From an uncultured Porphyromonas sp. (GTDB taxonomy: Bacteria > Bacteroidota > Bacteroidia > Bacteroidales > Porphyromonadaceae), in the NCBI RefSeq assembly GCF_938023125.1, contig NZ_CALHDW010000017.1:62001-126000 (forward strand): 64,000 nucleotides of DNA. The letters are read 5' to 3'. The notes under the pieces are model-generated. The model was not told the origin of the DNA, did no database searches, and saw only the letters and a program-made list of their open reading frames with translations. Shown one piece after another: positions 16,146-24,921 of the stretch (position 1 is the stretch's first letter; every line of letters begins with the position of its first letter). The translations under genes and the position numbers were made by a program.

Positions 16146-18332
16146 TTAGCGTTCTCTCCGCAGTCTTCTCTTGAGCAATAGGCTATTGGTCACCACCGAA
16201 AGGGAACTAAATGCCATAGCCGCACCCGAGATAGCAGGCGAAAGCAGGATACCCCACGTGGAGTAAAGCGCACCGGCGGCAAGGGGGATGGCAATAAAAT
16301 TGTAGAGCAGTGCCCAAAAGAAATTGGCATGAATGGTACGAAGACTGCGCTTGGCAATCTCTATCGCCTGGGGCAATAGACGCAGATCGTTTTGAGCGAG
16401 GGTGATATCTGCCACAGATACGGCAATGTCGCTCCCCGAAGCAAAGGCAAGACTCACATCCGCTTCGCCCAGAGCTTCGCTATCGTTTATACCATCCCCG
16501 ACCATAGCCACTACGGCTCCCTTTGCACGAGCCTTGGCTACAATCTCTAGTTTTTCGTGGGGAAGAAGGGCTGCGTGCCACTCCTCTATCCCCGCCGCTT
16601 GGGCTGCCGTCTGAGCGGCTCCGTGGTTATCACCTGTAAGCAACACAACCTCAATGCCGCGCTTTCGTAGGTCAGCAACAGCTTCTCTACTCTCCTCCGT
16701 TACCCTATCTGCCACCAAAAGGCGAGCCACTACCTGCCCCTCTCGGGAGAAAAAGACCTCGCTCCCCTCCGCCTCGGGATGGGGAGTAGTCCCCACAAAA
16801 CCGGCATTGCCAATCCGATAACAGACCCCTTCGGAATAAGCCTCTACCCCCTTACCGACAAAAGTCTCAACGCTATCCAGAGAGGGCAAAACGAGGTCTT
16901 TGGGAAGAGCGGCATGCGCCACAATAGCGGCCGCTAGAGGGTGGGTACTCTGTTGCTCCATGGCAACGAACAAAGGCATTAACCCCTCGGGAGAAACGCC
17001 GTCTGCCCACGTCTCCTCCACCACTTGGGGATGCCCCGATGTAATGGTGCCTGTCTTATCCAAAAAAACGTGTGTTACTCGGGGCAATACCTCCATCGAA
17101 GCCGCCTTCCGGATTAGGATATGCCTCCGTGCTGTCTCGCCTACCATCACCATAAGGGCAGTAGGAGTAGCCAAACCCAATGCGCAAGGGCAGGCAATCA
17201 CCAGCACAGAAATAGCACAACGCAACCCCCAACGCCACGCATCGCTCGGGTCTCCCAAGAGAAGCCAAAGGAGCAACGTCAAGAGGGATAGTCCCATAAC
17301 AATGGGTACAAAAATAGCGGCTATACGATCGGCAATACGGCGAATAGGGGGTTTATCGAGCTGCGTATGACGCACCGTCTCTATAATCGTTCCTAAGATG
17401 GTATCGTGTCCCACCGAGGTAGCCTCCATGGTAAAAGCCCCTTCTCGGTTAAGCGTACCTGCAAACACCTGGCTACCCACCACCTTCTCTACGGGGAGGG
17501 GTTCTCCACTGATCAGTTGCTCATCCACGGAGGTAGTGCCCTTGAGAAGGACCCCATCCACCGGGATGGCTTCTCCGGCTCGCACACGAATACGATCTCC
17601 TACCTTTAGGGTCTCCACCGGCACTTCGGTAGCTACTCCATCGCGCATTTGCAACGCCCATCGCGGTCGGCTCTCCACAAGGGCAGCCACGGCGTCACCC
17701 GTCCGTTGCGTAGCCCGTTGCTCTAGCCATTTCCCCAACAAGACGAAAGCGGGAATCATTACAGTAGCATCAAAATAGATATGTGCATCGGTAAAAATCC
17801 CCCATCCCCCAAAAAGGGCAAGCACTCCGGAGACAAACGAAACCGTAGTACTGAGCGAGACCAAGGTATCCATAGAGAAAACCCCATGCACAATCTGCCG
17901 AAGGGCGGCTCTATGATAGTCCGCAGCAAAAAAGAAATAGACAGAAGCCGCAGCAAGAGCCATGCCCAACTGATGCACAAGGTGGGGAAAAGGCAACAAC
18001 ATCAAGAGCATCATAAAGAGGGTAGCCACCCAAGCCCCTATGAGATTGCGCCGCATACGCTTTGCATCCTCAAGGAGAGCCTTGCGGTGCTGCTCGGCCA
18101 GTTCATACTCCGTATCAGCTAAGATAAGCTCGAAACCTACCCCCTCCACCACTTTGGCAAGAGCTTCGGGAGAGGTCTCCGTAGGGCGGTAGCGTACGTG
18201 TAGTATCTTCTCGGTATAAAGAACGGCTGCGCTCTCTACACCTACAGCATGGGCTACTGCATGCTCTACCTTCTCGGCACAAGCAGCGCAGTGCATCCCC
18301 ACCACGGGGAAGTATCGTTCGTTGAGTTGCAT
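16146..18332 (-). CDS. copA: Copper-exporting P1B-type ATPase
   Basis: Inner-membrane Cu+ export pump, about 728 residues from the ATG at 18330-18332 (MQLNERYF; the frame also opens at a TTG two codons earlier). One heavy-metal-associated domain with GMHCAACAEK (Cys15 and Cys18) precedes eight predicted helices. Diagnostic Cu+ residues are all present: CPC in ACPCALGLATPTAL, YN in ALLYNFIAIPLAAGA and MxxSS in MAFSSLSVVTNS. Phosphorylation motif DKTGTITSG, the ATP-binding-domain HP motif in QQSTHPLAAAI and hinge GDGINDSEAL are intact. There is no metal-regulator gene next to it. Upstream, panE ends 68 bp away behind a terminator, so copA probably has its own promoter. Confidence 0.95.
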   Translation of the reverse strand: MQLNERYFPVVGMHCAACAEKVEHAVAHAVGVESAAVLYTEKILHVRYRPTETSPEALAKVVEGVGFELILADTEYELAEQHRKALLEDAKRMRRNLIGAWVATLFMMLLMLLPFPHLVHQLGMALAAASVYFFFAADYHRAALRQIVHGVFSMDTLVSLSTTVSFVSGVLALFGGWGIFTDAHIYFDATVMIPAFVLLGKWLEQRATQRTGDAVAALVESRPRWALQMRDGVATEVPVETLKVGDRIRVRAGEAIPVDGVLLKGTTSVDEQLISGEPLPVEKVVGSQVFAGTLNREGAFTMEATSVGHDTILGTIIETVRHTQLDKPPIRRIADRIAAIFVPIVMGLSLLTLLLWLLLGDPSDAWRWGLRCAISVLVIACPCALGLATPTALMVMVGETARRHILIRKAASMEVLPRVTHVFLDKTGTITSGHPQVVEETWADGVSPEGLMPLFVAMEQQSTHPLAAAIVAHAALPKDLVLPSLDSVETFVGKGVEAYSEGVCYRIGNAGFVGTTPHPEAEGSEVFFSREGQVVARLLVADRVTEESREAVADLRKRGIEVVLLTGDNHGAAQTAAQAAGIEEWHAALLPHEKLEIVAKARAKGAVVAMVGDGINDSEALGEADVSLAFASGSDIAVSVADITLAQNDLRLLPQAIEIAKRSLRTIHANFFWALLYNFIAIPLAAGALYSTWGILLSPAISGAAMAFSSLSVVTNSLLLKRRLRRER

Positions 18333-18346
18333 CGTCAAAATAGGTC

Positions 18347-18391
18347 AAAAAAAGGGAAGATTCGCCCCACTCCAGAGGGAAAAATCTTCCC
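18347..18391 (-). terminator. Terminator after panE
   Basis: On the minus strand GGGAAGATT and AATCTTCCC (arms 18383-18391 and 18354-18362) form a 9-bp stem followed by seven T. It lies 10 nt after the panE stop and separates the phoH-panE unit from copA. Confidence 0.8.
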
Positions 18392-18400
18392 TCTGAATAT

Positions 18401-19369
18401 TTAGTTGGAGGCGGAGGTGATACGCTCTAGTAGGGTGTGATACATTTTCCGATAGAGCGGTGTGGGGACCCCTAGGCGTTGCCCCTCTCGTACCACATAG
18501 CCCACAAGGCTTTCCAATTCCGAGCGATGCCCGGCCAAAATATCGGAGTGCATTGAGGTAGTTGCCTCTCGTGGCATTTTCTCCACAGCCCGATAACCTT
18601 TTTCTTCGAGGAAGAGATCTTGCTCCCAGCCCGCCACACGGTAAAGCGAAGCCAGCTCACTCATCAGGGCACGGAACTCCTCATCATGTTCATCTTGCAC
18701 CCTACCAATAGGCATATCGAAGTAGGCCGTTGCCACCGCAGAAGGGCTAAGCATCAAAAACTTCTCTCGTAAATAAGGCGCCATCTCACGATGGAGGCGA
18801 CACTTGATCCCGGCCGCCTGCATCAGGGTATAGAGCCACTCGGCCGTAGCCCATTCGGCTATTGAGATACGACTATTGAGCGCCTCGCTGACTCCGAACT
18901 TCAGCACGTTGCTATCCGAACGCACCACAATCTCGCCCGGAGCCGTGCGCCGCCCCGTGATATGGCACACCCCGGGGAGGATCAGATTATCGGGCAAGGC
19001 TTGATGTATGGCAGGAGGCACATCCAACCCATTATGGAGAGGAACGATTGCGGTGGAGGGGGTGATAATCGGACGAAGTTGCTCTATATTCTCTAGGGCA
19101 TCGTAGCTCTTTGTTGCTAGGAAAAGCACGTCTGCCGTGGGCAATTCCGACGCAATAGAGGAGACCCTATATGGGTGAACCGTGGAGTCTATCGTAGGCG
19201 TGGAGATATGGAGGCCTTGGCTCTTCACCTGCTCAAGGTGCTCCCCGGGTCGCATAAAAAAAGAGGTATGTAGGGCTTGCATCTGTGCTGTATAAGCTGC
19301 AAGCATCCCTCCATAATACCCCCCGATGGCCCCTAGACCCGAGACAACAATATGCATAGGTTGAGACAT
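18401..19369 (-). CDS. panE: 2-dehydropantoate 2-reductase (ketopantoate reductase)
   Basis: NADPH-dependent enzyme of pantothenate and CoA synthesis, 322 residues. The Rossmann glycine motif is SGLGAIGGYYGGML at about residues 10-23, with the family lysine in FLATKSYDALEN. The C-terminal ApbA domain includes REKFLMLSPSAVATAYF and the motif around SMHSDILAGHRSELESLVGYV (key residues: Ser, Asp and Glu of the substrate site). No other pan gene is nearby. It starts 15 nt after phoH, so it is read on the same transcript. Other KPR-fold reductases with a different substrate remain possible. Confidence 0.87.
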   Translation of the reverse strand: MSQPMHIVVSGLGAIGGYYGGMLAAYTAQMQALHTSFFMRPGEHLEQVKSQGLHISTPTIDSTVHPYRVSSIASELPTADVLFLATKSYDALENIEQLRPIITPSTAIVPLHNGLDVPPAIHQALPDNLILPGVCHITGRRTAPGEIVVRSDSNVLKFGVSEALNSRISIAEWATAEWLYTLMQAAGIKCRLHREMAPYLREKFLMLSPSAVATAYFDMPIGRVQDEHDEEFRALMSELASLYRVAGWEQDLFLEEKGYRAVEKMPREATTSMHSDILAGHRSELESLVGYVVREGQRLGVPTPLYRKMYHTLLERITSASN

Positions 19370-19384
19370 AACTACACTATATAA

Positions 19385-20728
19385 CTAAAGGAGGTTTGAG
19401 GCTATTTCGCTCAATTCACTACGCTCCCCGCGTACAAGATTAACGTGAGCAAAAAGCTGCTGCCCTGCCATCTTATCAATCATATAGGCAAGGCCGTTGC
19501 TCTCGGCATCGAGGTAAGGCGAGTCGATCTGCTCCACGTCCCCCGTAAGCACCACCTTGGTATTCTCTCCGGCTCGGGTGATAATGGTCTTGACTTCGTG
19601 AGGGGTAAGGTTTTGCGCTTCGTCCACAATTAACAACGAATCCGACAAGCTACGCCCACGGATGTAGGCCAAAGCCTCAATGATAAGGCGGTTCTCGCGC
19701 TGCATGTCTTCAATCGCACGCACCTCGGGGCTCCCCGCATGGAGTTGATTTTTTATGAAGTTGAGGTTATCGAAGAGGGGTTGCATGTAGGGCGTGATCT
19801 TCTGCTTTTCGTCCCCGGGGAGGAAGCCCAAATCCTTATTGGCAAGAGCCACGATGGGGCGAGCGAGCAGTATCTGCTGGTAGGTTTCTCGCATACTAAG
19901 GGCAGCGGCAAGAGCTAGAAGCGTCTTACCGGTACCGGCCTTCCCCGTAAGGCCCACCAACTTAATATTGGGATCGGTAATCACCTCAAAAGCAAAAGCC
20001 TGCTCCGCATTACGTGGGGTAATGCCGGAGCGAGTAACCTTGTCTACTTTAGTGACGTGCCCCGAAAAAGGATTGTAACGCACCATCACACTATTGCGGT
20101 CGCTCTTGAGGATAAAGCACTGATTGGGTTGCAGTTTGGAGTAGAAATCCAACTCTTCTACAGCGATCCCCTCACTGCGAGCGTAGATGGTATCGATGAG
20201 CTCGGCAGGGATATCGGTGTACTCCTCGTGGGCCGCATCAAAGAGCGTGCGAGTGGGTACTTTGTCGTTAATATAGTCTTCTGCCTGCATCCCTAGGGCG
20301 CGCGCCTTTATCCTGAGATTGACATCTTTTGTTACGAGGATGGTAGGTTCGTCCTTCTGCTCTGTATTCAGCGTGAGGGCACAAGAGAGGATCCGATGAT
20401 CCGCAATACGATCGGAAAATGCCTTCTCAACGACCGGATTCTCCAAGCCATCTATCTTGATATAGAGACGACCTCTCCCCTCGCCCAGAGGTGCTCCTTC
20501 TTTGAAAAAGCTCTCGCTCTCTAGCGAATCTAAAAAGCGGGCAAAGGCTCGAGCATTATGATTGATCTGCTCCGACCCCTTCTTAAATCTATCAAGCTCT
20601 TCGAGCACCGTGATGGGGATGTAAATATCGTTTTCCTCAAACTTGTCGAGGCATTCGTAGTCGTGGAGGATTACATTCGTATCGAGCACGAAATTCTTCT
20701 TGGTCGATTTTTTCTGTTTTACAGCCAT
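19385..20728 (-). CDS. PhoH-like ATPase with N-terminal PIN domain
   Basis: A 447-residue cytoplasmic protein. Residues about 12-150 form a PIN nuclease-like domain (FVLDTNVILHD with Asp16, then LEELDRFK and DHRILSCAL). Residues about 240-447 form the PhoH NTPase with Walker A GKAGTGKT at 262-269 and Walker B LLIVDEAQNLTP. This PIN-PhoH pairing is the PhoH2 type, reported as RNA helicase/RNase in some bacteria; activity here is inferred. It is the first gene of a unit with panE. A minus-strand TACCTTTA at 20807-20814 is a weak promoter candidate. Confidence 0.92.
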   Translation of the reverse strand: MAVKQKKSTKKNFVLDTNVILHDYECLDKFEENDIYIPITVLEELDRFKKGSEQINHNARAFARFLDSLESESFFKEGAPLGEGRGRLYIKIDGLENPVVEKAFSDRIADHRILSCALTLNTEQKDEPTILVTKDVNLRIKARALGMQAEDYINDKVPTRTLFDAAHEEYTDIPAELIDTIYARSEGIAVEELDFYSKLQPNQCFILKSDRNSVMVRYNPFSGHVTKVDKVTRSGITPRNAEQAFAFEVITDPNIKLVGLTGKAGTGKTLLALAAALSMRETYQQILLARPIVALANKDLGFLPGDEKQKITPYMQPLFDNLNFIKNQLHAGSPEVRAIEDMQRENRLIIEALAYIRGRSLSDSLLIVDEAQNLTPHEVKTIITRAGENTKVVLTGDVEQIDSPYLDAESNGLAYMIDKMAGQQLFAHVNLVRGERSELSEIASNLL

Positions 20729-20943
20729 AGTCTTCGTTTACTTTAGCATGCTAATTCTATTTTTGGCAAGGTGGGAAGGTTGCAGCTTCTTCGCCTTATT
20801 CCCCCCTAAAGGTACGTAATTATTCCCAACAAAAAGCCCTCCTCCAACGGAAAAACAGCGCCATGGAAGAGGCAAAAAATCCCTACAACAAAAAAAGAGG
20901 AGCTCAACACTCCCCTTTGGCAATGGATAAGTAAAGAAAAGAC

Positions 20944-21747
20944 TCAGAGGGTAGCCCCTACGATGGAGAACTCATCCGCATCGAGATAAACAGGGAATTT
21001 CTTCCGAAGTTTATCCAAGGGAGCTCGCTCCAGGGTGGCTATTTTCAGTTCGATACGACACTCTTCGGCCGTTGCCACCTCCCTGCCCCTCGGGTCGATA
21101 AGGGCGGAGTCTCCCGTATAAACGAGCCCTTCGGCATCCTGTCCCACACGATTAACGCCACAGACGTAGGCCAAATTTTCCATCGCCCGGGCACGCAGCA
21201 AGGTGCTCCACACTAGTCTACGGGGTTCGGGCCAATTGGCCACATCGATCATGAGATCGTACTCGTTGGCTCTATTGCGGCACCAGACGGGGAAGCGCAT
21301 ATCGTAGCAAGCGATCAGAAGAATGTTCCACCCCCGATACGAAAAAATATGCCGCTCCCCAGCCGGAGAGACCTGCTTAGCCTCCCCTCCCATACGGAAG
21401 AGATGTCGTTTGTCTTGGAAAAACTCCTCTCCCTCGGGGGTGATAAAATAGATCCTATTAAAGTACTTATCCCCCTCCTTTACCAAGAGAGAAGAGACTA
21501 CGGCCACGCCGTATTGCTGCACCATGGCACGGATGCTCTGCAGGGAGGGCGATGTCTCGAAAGACTCGGCCACTGCCTCCAAGTGCATCGAAAAGCCCGA
21601 GGTCATCACCTCCGGAAAGACAACAATCTCAGCACCGCCTTGGGCGGCTTGGGCCATTGTCTCTCGCATCACTTGGAGATTTTCTGCGGGATTTTCCCAG
21701 GCTATATCACACTGCGCAAGGGCGAGAGTTAGGGTCTCTTGGGCCAT
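20944..21747 (-). CDS. Omega-amidase, nitrilase superfamily (YafV-like)
   Basis: Cytoplasmic C-N hydrolase of 267 residues. The catalytic triad is visible: Glu in VVFPEVMTSGF, Lys in FQDKRHLFRMGG and Cys in LIACYDMRFPVWC. This motif set matches YafV/NIT2 omega-amidases, which hydrolyse 2-oxoglutaramate or 2-oxosuccinamate. YafV-type enzymes often serve the methionine salvage and transamination routes; no such genes are adjacent here. It lies 22 nt downstream of the acyltransferase gene, so these two and the next gene upstream form one unit. Confidence 0.88.
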   Translation of the reverse strand: MAQETLTLALAQCDIAWENPAENLQVMRETMAQAAQGGAEIVVFPEVMTSGFSMHLEAVAESFETSPSLQSIRAMVQQYGVAVVSSLLVKEGDKYFNRIYFITPEGEEFFQDKRHLFRMGGEAKQVSPAGERHIFSYRGWNILLIACYDMRFPVWCRNRANEYDLMIDVANWPEPRRLVWSTLLRARAMENLAYVCGVNRVGQDAEGLVYTGDSALIDPRGREVATAEECRIELKIATLERAPLDKLRKKFPVYLDADEFSIVGATL

Positions 21748-21769
21748 ATCAAGGAATAAAAGAGGGGTA

Positions 21770-22312
21770 TTATTGCTCTACAAATTTCTTGGGGAAACGA
21801 GCCTGTTCTGAGTGATAACGACTCCGTATATAACGGATATCCGCCTCTTCGTTGCCTGTAGGATAGAAGGTTTCGAGGATGCCCAGCTCGCGCTTCTTAT
21901 AATCGATCACCGCCAACTGGATGGGGATATTTGCAGCACAAGCAATTCGATAAAAGCCTGTTTTCCAACGGTCGGTAGCACGGCGAGTACCCTCCGGAGT
22001 GATGGCAATAGAGAGTTTAGAACTCTCCTTGATGCGCTCAGCCAACTGATCTACCATAGAACCCGAGTGCGAGCGATCCACGGGAATCCCTCCCATCGAT
22101 CTCAAAACTCCCCCAAATGGAAAAAAGAACCAGTCCTTTTTCATTAGGAACCCCGCATGCCTGCCAATGGCAGAGTAGTAGAGTTTGCCCAATATAAAGT
22201 CCCAATTACTGGTATGAGGGGCCACACAAATGACGCTCTTAGGGGGATTATCCGGAGGGAAGATTACCCTCCAGCCGAACACTCCCAAGAGCCACGAAGA
22301 AAAATTTCTCAA
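21770..22312 (-). CDS. PlsC-like 1-acylglycerol-3-phosphate acyltransferase family protein
   Basis: A 180-residue lysophospholipid-type acyltransferase. The catalytic HxxxxD is HTSNWD near residue 33-38, and the substrate motif is PEGTRRATDRWKTGF. It is shorter than the classical PlsC (about 240 residues), as in the small acyltransferase group found next to other genes in Bacteroidetes. The open frame begins at a TTG; no in-frame ATG lies between it and the catalytic motif, so either TTG or another weak start is used. The gap to the upstream 97-residue protein gene is 18 nt. Confidence 0.85.
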   Translation of the reverse strand: MRNFSSWLLGVFGWRVIFPPDNPPKSVICVAPHTSNWDFILGKLYYSAIGRHAGFLMKKDWFFFPFGGVLRSMGGIPVDRSHSGSMVDQLAERIKESSKLSIAITPEGTRRATDRWKTGFYRIACAANIPIQLAVIDYKKRELGILETFYPTGNEEADIRYIRSRYHSEQARFPKKFVEQ

Positions 22313-22330
22313 TGTATCGCGCCCTCTATC

Positions 22331-22624
22331 TTACTTGTTGAGGTTGATATACTTCTCCAACTCAGACTCTACAGCCTCTATTTCTTCGTTATACTTAGCC
22401 TTGAGGTCCGCGTAAAACTTCTTTACCAGCTGAGGGTTCTTTGCGCCATCGGGAGCGCCTATCTTAGCGATTGTATCGTCGTGCAAGTCTACCACACGAT
22501 TGAGCAATAGCTCTAGAGCTGCAAGCTCTTCGTCCTTTGCATCGAGAGAAATGAAAAGAATATCGTCAATTAGGAAGTCTGTAATTTCTTTGATTCCCTT
22601 CTTAAGTTTGCGACGTGATGCCAT
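22331..22624 (-). CDS. Small conserved helical protein of unknown function
   Basis: A 97-residue protein with no signal peptide and no membrane segment. Nearly the whole length is predicted alpha-helical with charged heptads (AALELLLNRVVDLHDDTIAKI, then ADLKAKYNEEIEAVESELEKY; key pattern is alternating Glu/Lys and Leu). I do not recognise a family name, though it has the look of a conserved Bacteroidales protein. It is the first gene of a three-gene unit with the PlsC-like enzyme and omega-amidase. A TACCTTTG -7 box lies at 22694-22701 on the minus strand, 70 bases upstream. Confidence 0.75.
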   Translation of the reverse strand: MASRRKLKKGIKEITDFLIDDILFISLDAKDEELAALELLLNRVVDLHDDTIAKIGAPDGAKNPQLVKKFYADLKAKYNEEIEAVESELEKYINLNK

Positions 22625-22693
22625 AGTGTTATTTATCTATATCAATTATTATTGTAGATCCCTCCCCCTATCTATAAAGAGGAAGGCTCTCCC

Positions 22694-22701
22694 ACAAAGG
22701 T
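22694..22701 (-). promoter_or_regulatory. -7 element of the small-protein/plsC/omega-amidase unit
   Basis: Minus-strand TACCTTTG, exact consensus, with no convincing -33 box. Confidence 0.45.
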
Positions 22702-23206
22702 AGTGCTAATTGGGCAATAATGGCCTCTATTTTACACGAATTCGCCCCAAAGCCCCTGCCCTACTCCTCTTGCCAAGCAACAAAAACGCCCCACCCCAGT
22801 AACTAGGAGGAACGACACCGAAAGCGGCCCTCAATTTGGCCCTCAGCGAAAAGGCGAAATATTTCGCCCTAGTTCCCTTCTCCCCAATCAGCCAAAAAGG
22901 GAGTGGACTTCTGCCCAAAAAATTTTTCATTTCCACCTAGTTTCGGAGGTCATTTCCGGCCTAAATCTTTTTAGAAATCAGCGAGAGACTCCACAAGAGA
23001 TAAGATTGAGTGAGATTTCCGGCAACCAAAGAGAGGCAACAATCGCCCCTTTGGGGCCTAAGAAGGCAGAAAACATCATTTCGGATAATATTCCTCGCAA
23101 AAAGATGATTTTGACTAAGCCCTATAATTCAAGAGATTAGAAAAACAATATCCTATTCATGCCGATTGCTAGAGGAGGAAGCGTACCGATATCTCATTTT
23201 TTTTCC
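22702..23206. other. Long gap with repeat copy R3 and a promoter region
   Basis: The gap from 22625 to 23445 has no supported protein gene. The 69-codon ORF at 22727-22936 overlaps the repeat and is not credible. It holds R3 (about 22855-22985) and leads to the small RNA at 23215-23290. Confidence 0.55.
22855..22985. repeat. Dispersed intergenic repeat, copy R3
   Basis: AATCAGCC at 22886-22893 is followed directly by AAAAAGGGAGTGG (22894-22906, exact match to R1), CTGCCC at 22911-22916, an A/T block AAAAAATTTTTC at 22917-22928 and CACCTAG at 22934-22940. R1 has the same words in the same order, with extra bases between them. Confidence 0.65.
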
Positions 23207-23214
23207 TACCTTTG
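23207..23214 (+). promoter_or_regulatory. -7 element of the predicted small RNA
   Basis: TACCTTTG, exact -7 consensus; no TTG at 19-21 nt upstream. Confidence 0.5.
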
Positions 23215-23290
23215 CATCGTGTTTTTCATGGTATTAGATTTTAAGGTTAATACGAGTGAGTTTGTCGGGAGACAAGCTCACTTTCTTTTT
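23215..23290 (+). ncRNA. Predicted small RNA of about 75 nt with terminator hairpin
   Basis: It begins just after a TACCTTTG box and ends in a strong hairpin: GTGAGTTTGTC (23256-23266), tetraloop GGGA, GACAAGCTCAC (23271-23281, one G-T pair) and TTTCTTTTT (23282-23290). Between them is a short unstructured stretch (ATGGTATTAGATTTTAAGG, 23228-23246). There is no credible ORF. A stretch like this preceding a terminator is, from memory, a recurring small RNA pattern in Bacteroidales (possibly the Rfam Bacteroidales-1 family); I cannot confirm the family here. Alternative: an attenuator for the tRNA region downstream, less likely because the tRNA has its own promoter. Confidence 0.6.
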
Positions 23291-23378
23291 ATACCCACTT
23301 TTCTAGTCTCCTAAAAGCAGCTTTCCAAACCCTAATACCCCTCTATCTCCTCAAAAACGAACTATTATAGCGGGAGAC

Positions 23379-23408
23379 TTGCGTATTCAAAAAGAAATAG
23401 TACCTTTG
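23379..23408 (+). promoter_or_regulatory. Promoter of tRNA-Ser
   Basis: TTG at 23379-23381, then exactly 19 nt, then TACCTTTG at 23401-23408. Full match to the Bacteroidetes sigma-A consensus, 37 nt before the mature tRNA. Confidence 0.85.
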
Positions 23409-23445
23409 CAACGTCAAAAAAGGGCGTGCCCCTTGGTTGATGGAA

Positions 23446-23532
23446 GGAAGTGTGGGTGAGTGGCTGAAACCACCAGTTTGCTAAACTGACGTACGGGCAA
23501 CCGTACCGGGGGTTCGAATCCCCCCGCTTCCG
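23446..23532 (+). tRNA. tRNA-Ser (anticodon GCT)
   Basis: An 87-nt class II tRNA. The acceptor stem pairs GGAAGTG (23446-23452) with CGCTTCC (23525-23531), discriminator G. The anticodon loop is TTGCTAA, reading AGC/AGT. A long variable arm (ACGTACGGGCAACCGTACC region) and the T-arm GGGGGTTCGAATCCCCC are present. The 3' CCA is not encoded. The top pair of the anticodon stem is a C-A mismatch. Confidence 0.95.
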
Positions 23533-23573
23533 CTCTAGAGGCCTCTGGCGATGAAAAGCCAACTGGGCACAAC

Positions 23574-23615
23574 AAGAAAAGAGTCTTAACTCACGTGAGT
23601 TAAGACTCTTTTCTT
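23574..23615. terminator. Perfect 42-bp palindrome, bidirectional terminator
   Basis: Two 21-base arms meet at the centre (ACTCAC|GTGAGT) with no mismatch. The ends are AAGAAAAGAG and CTCTTTTCTT, giving a T-rich tail on both strands. It lies 42 nt after tRNA-Ser and 105 nt after the stop of the minus-strand gene at 23720, so it can end both. Confidence 0.85.
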
Positions 23616-23719
23616 TTACTATTCCCCGGATATCCAATCAGGCAAAGAGTGTGAGAGCCGTACGTAGCTATCGCATTTCGAGGATTAATTCTAGAGAAGA
23701 GATTGCTAGAATCCAACAA

Positions 23720-24454
23720 TTATCTACTGCACTCTATTTTCAGCTTTTCCAACTTCTCCTCCAAATCACAATAGGCTGCCACTTGTAATAGCGCTTGAGC
23801 GTCTCCAACTCGTACTTTCTCCACGTGGGAAGAACTCCAATAGCGCCGTAGGTCATAGCAATGAAATTCAGTCCAACAAAAAGAACAACAATCGTTTAAG
23901 GCATTATAACTTTCCCCATCCCAAGACTTTCCCTCTCCTGGCGCGAGCGAGGCAGAGATATACACATCCGGGTTGGTTCTCAAGCCGAGGTGCTTTTGGA
24001 TCAGATCAGCCTTGTACGTCAGCACCGCATAGCAGAACTCCACTTCATCCTCGTCATATCCCATTGCTTTTAACGTGTCCAGATCCCCATCGAGCAAATC
24101 TTCCATATCCCAATCTTTGAAATGAGCACATTCGTATTGATAGGATTCAAAATCCATCGGCACATCAACGGGATAGTGCCATCTCGTCCTCCAGTAATCC
24201 AATAAGAGCCCACAATTCTGCCTATTTTGCTCTACTATAGGAAGGATCTCACTTCTCCAGCCATCAGTGTCAAGCAAGATCATATTACACAAAGAGAGCT
24301 TATACAAGGGTAAAGGATGTTCGCAACAGCCAACATCCTCTAGAAGACTCTTATCAAAATTTCCAGACTCTATCAGTTCAATTACTTGCTCTGCTTTATT
24401 CTGCATCACTAGTGCAACTAACTCGTCTAAATCCGCCCAATAATCACTATACAT
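23720..24454 (-). CDS. Hypothetical acidic protein, unknown family
   Basis: A 244-residue soluble, acidic protein with no signal peptide or membrane segment. The N-terminal part (DELVALVMQNKAEQVIELIE) has an ankyrin- or HEAT-like helical look. The middle is Trp/Asp-rich (HFKDWDMEDLLDGDLDTLKA) and a Cys cluster lies near residue 190 (NDCCSFCWTEFHCYDL), which could bind a metal. The C-terminus is helical. I do not recognise it. Single accessory gene, small acidic product and a position beside a tRNA gene are features shared with toxin-immunity orphans, but no toxin gene is near. Reading frame is long and codon-like, so it is likely real. Confidence 0.6.
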   Translation of the reverse strand: MYSDYWADLDELVALVMQNKAEQVIELIESGNFDKSLLEDVGCCEHPLPLYKLSLCNMILLDTDGWRSEILPIVEQNRQNCGLLLDYWRTRWHYPVDVPMDFESYQYECAHFKDWDMEDLLDGDLDTLKAMGYDEDEVEFCYAVLTYKADLIQKHLGLRTNPDVYISASLAPGEGKSWDGESYNALNDCCSFCWTEFHCYDLRRYWSSSHVEKVRVGDAQALLQVAAYCDLEEKLEKLKIECSR

Positions 24455-24891
24455 AACACCTTCTTAATCTAATAATCATGCCTGGAATCTATCTTCTAAA
24501 TCCCTCATTTACTTCAATAGAGACCCAAAGATAGAAATTCGCCATAAACCATCAAAACCCGCATATCTCTAGAATCCTTCTCCCATGAGGCCTAATACAG
24601 AGGTCGCAGAGGTTGGTTAAGGCGATCGGCTCCCATAACCCTATATACTATATATAAAGGTGTACTCGATAGCCCCCCTAGTCCATTCAAGTATTGCTCT
24701 GGGCAAGTATTTCTTCTCCCCATTGCGACATGGTTTAATAACCCCATGAGAAGGGACACCCCCGCCCCCTTCCATCATGGCCCCACCAAGCAGAACTCTA
24801 CCACTTCACTCCTCTGGAGCGAAGTGGGTATTAGACAGACTCTTAGACCCCCTCCCATCATCAGCCCCCCATCCCTCACACGTGCAAAGTG
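24455..24891. other. Gene-free gap upstream of the envelope redox cluster
   Basis: Several C-rich runs but no supported gene, tRNA or terminator. The 72-codon plus-strand ORF at 24777-24995 overlaps the promoter described next and is not credible. Confidence 0.5.
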
Positions 24892-24921
24892 TTGCTAGTT
24901 ACAAGATATTTATTACCTTTG
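24892..24921 (+). promoter_or_regulatory. Promoter of the envelope redox cluster
   Basis: TTG at 24892-24894, 19 nt, TACCTTTG at 24914-24921: full consensus. The predicted leader of about 130 nt before the ATG at 25060 contains two similar words, ATGTCTTGTAA and ACGTCTTGCAT, whose role is unknown. Confidence 0.8.

Noticed and set aside
22727..22936. 69-codon minus-strand ORF in the R3 gap
   Set aside because: It is Arg/Ala-rich random-like sequence overlapping the repeat, without a start signal.
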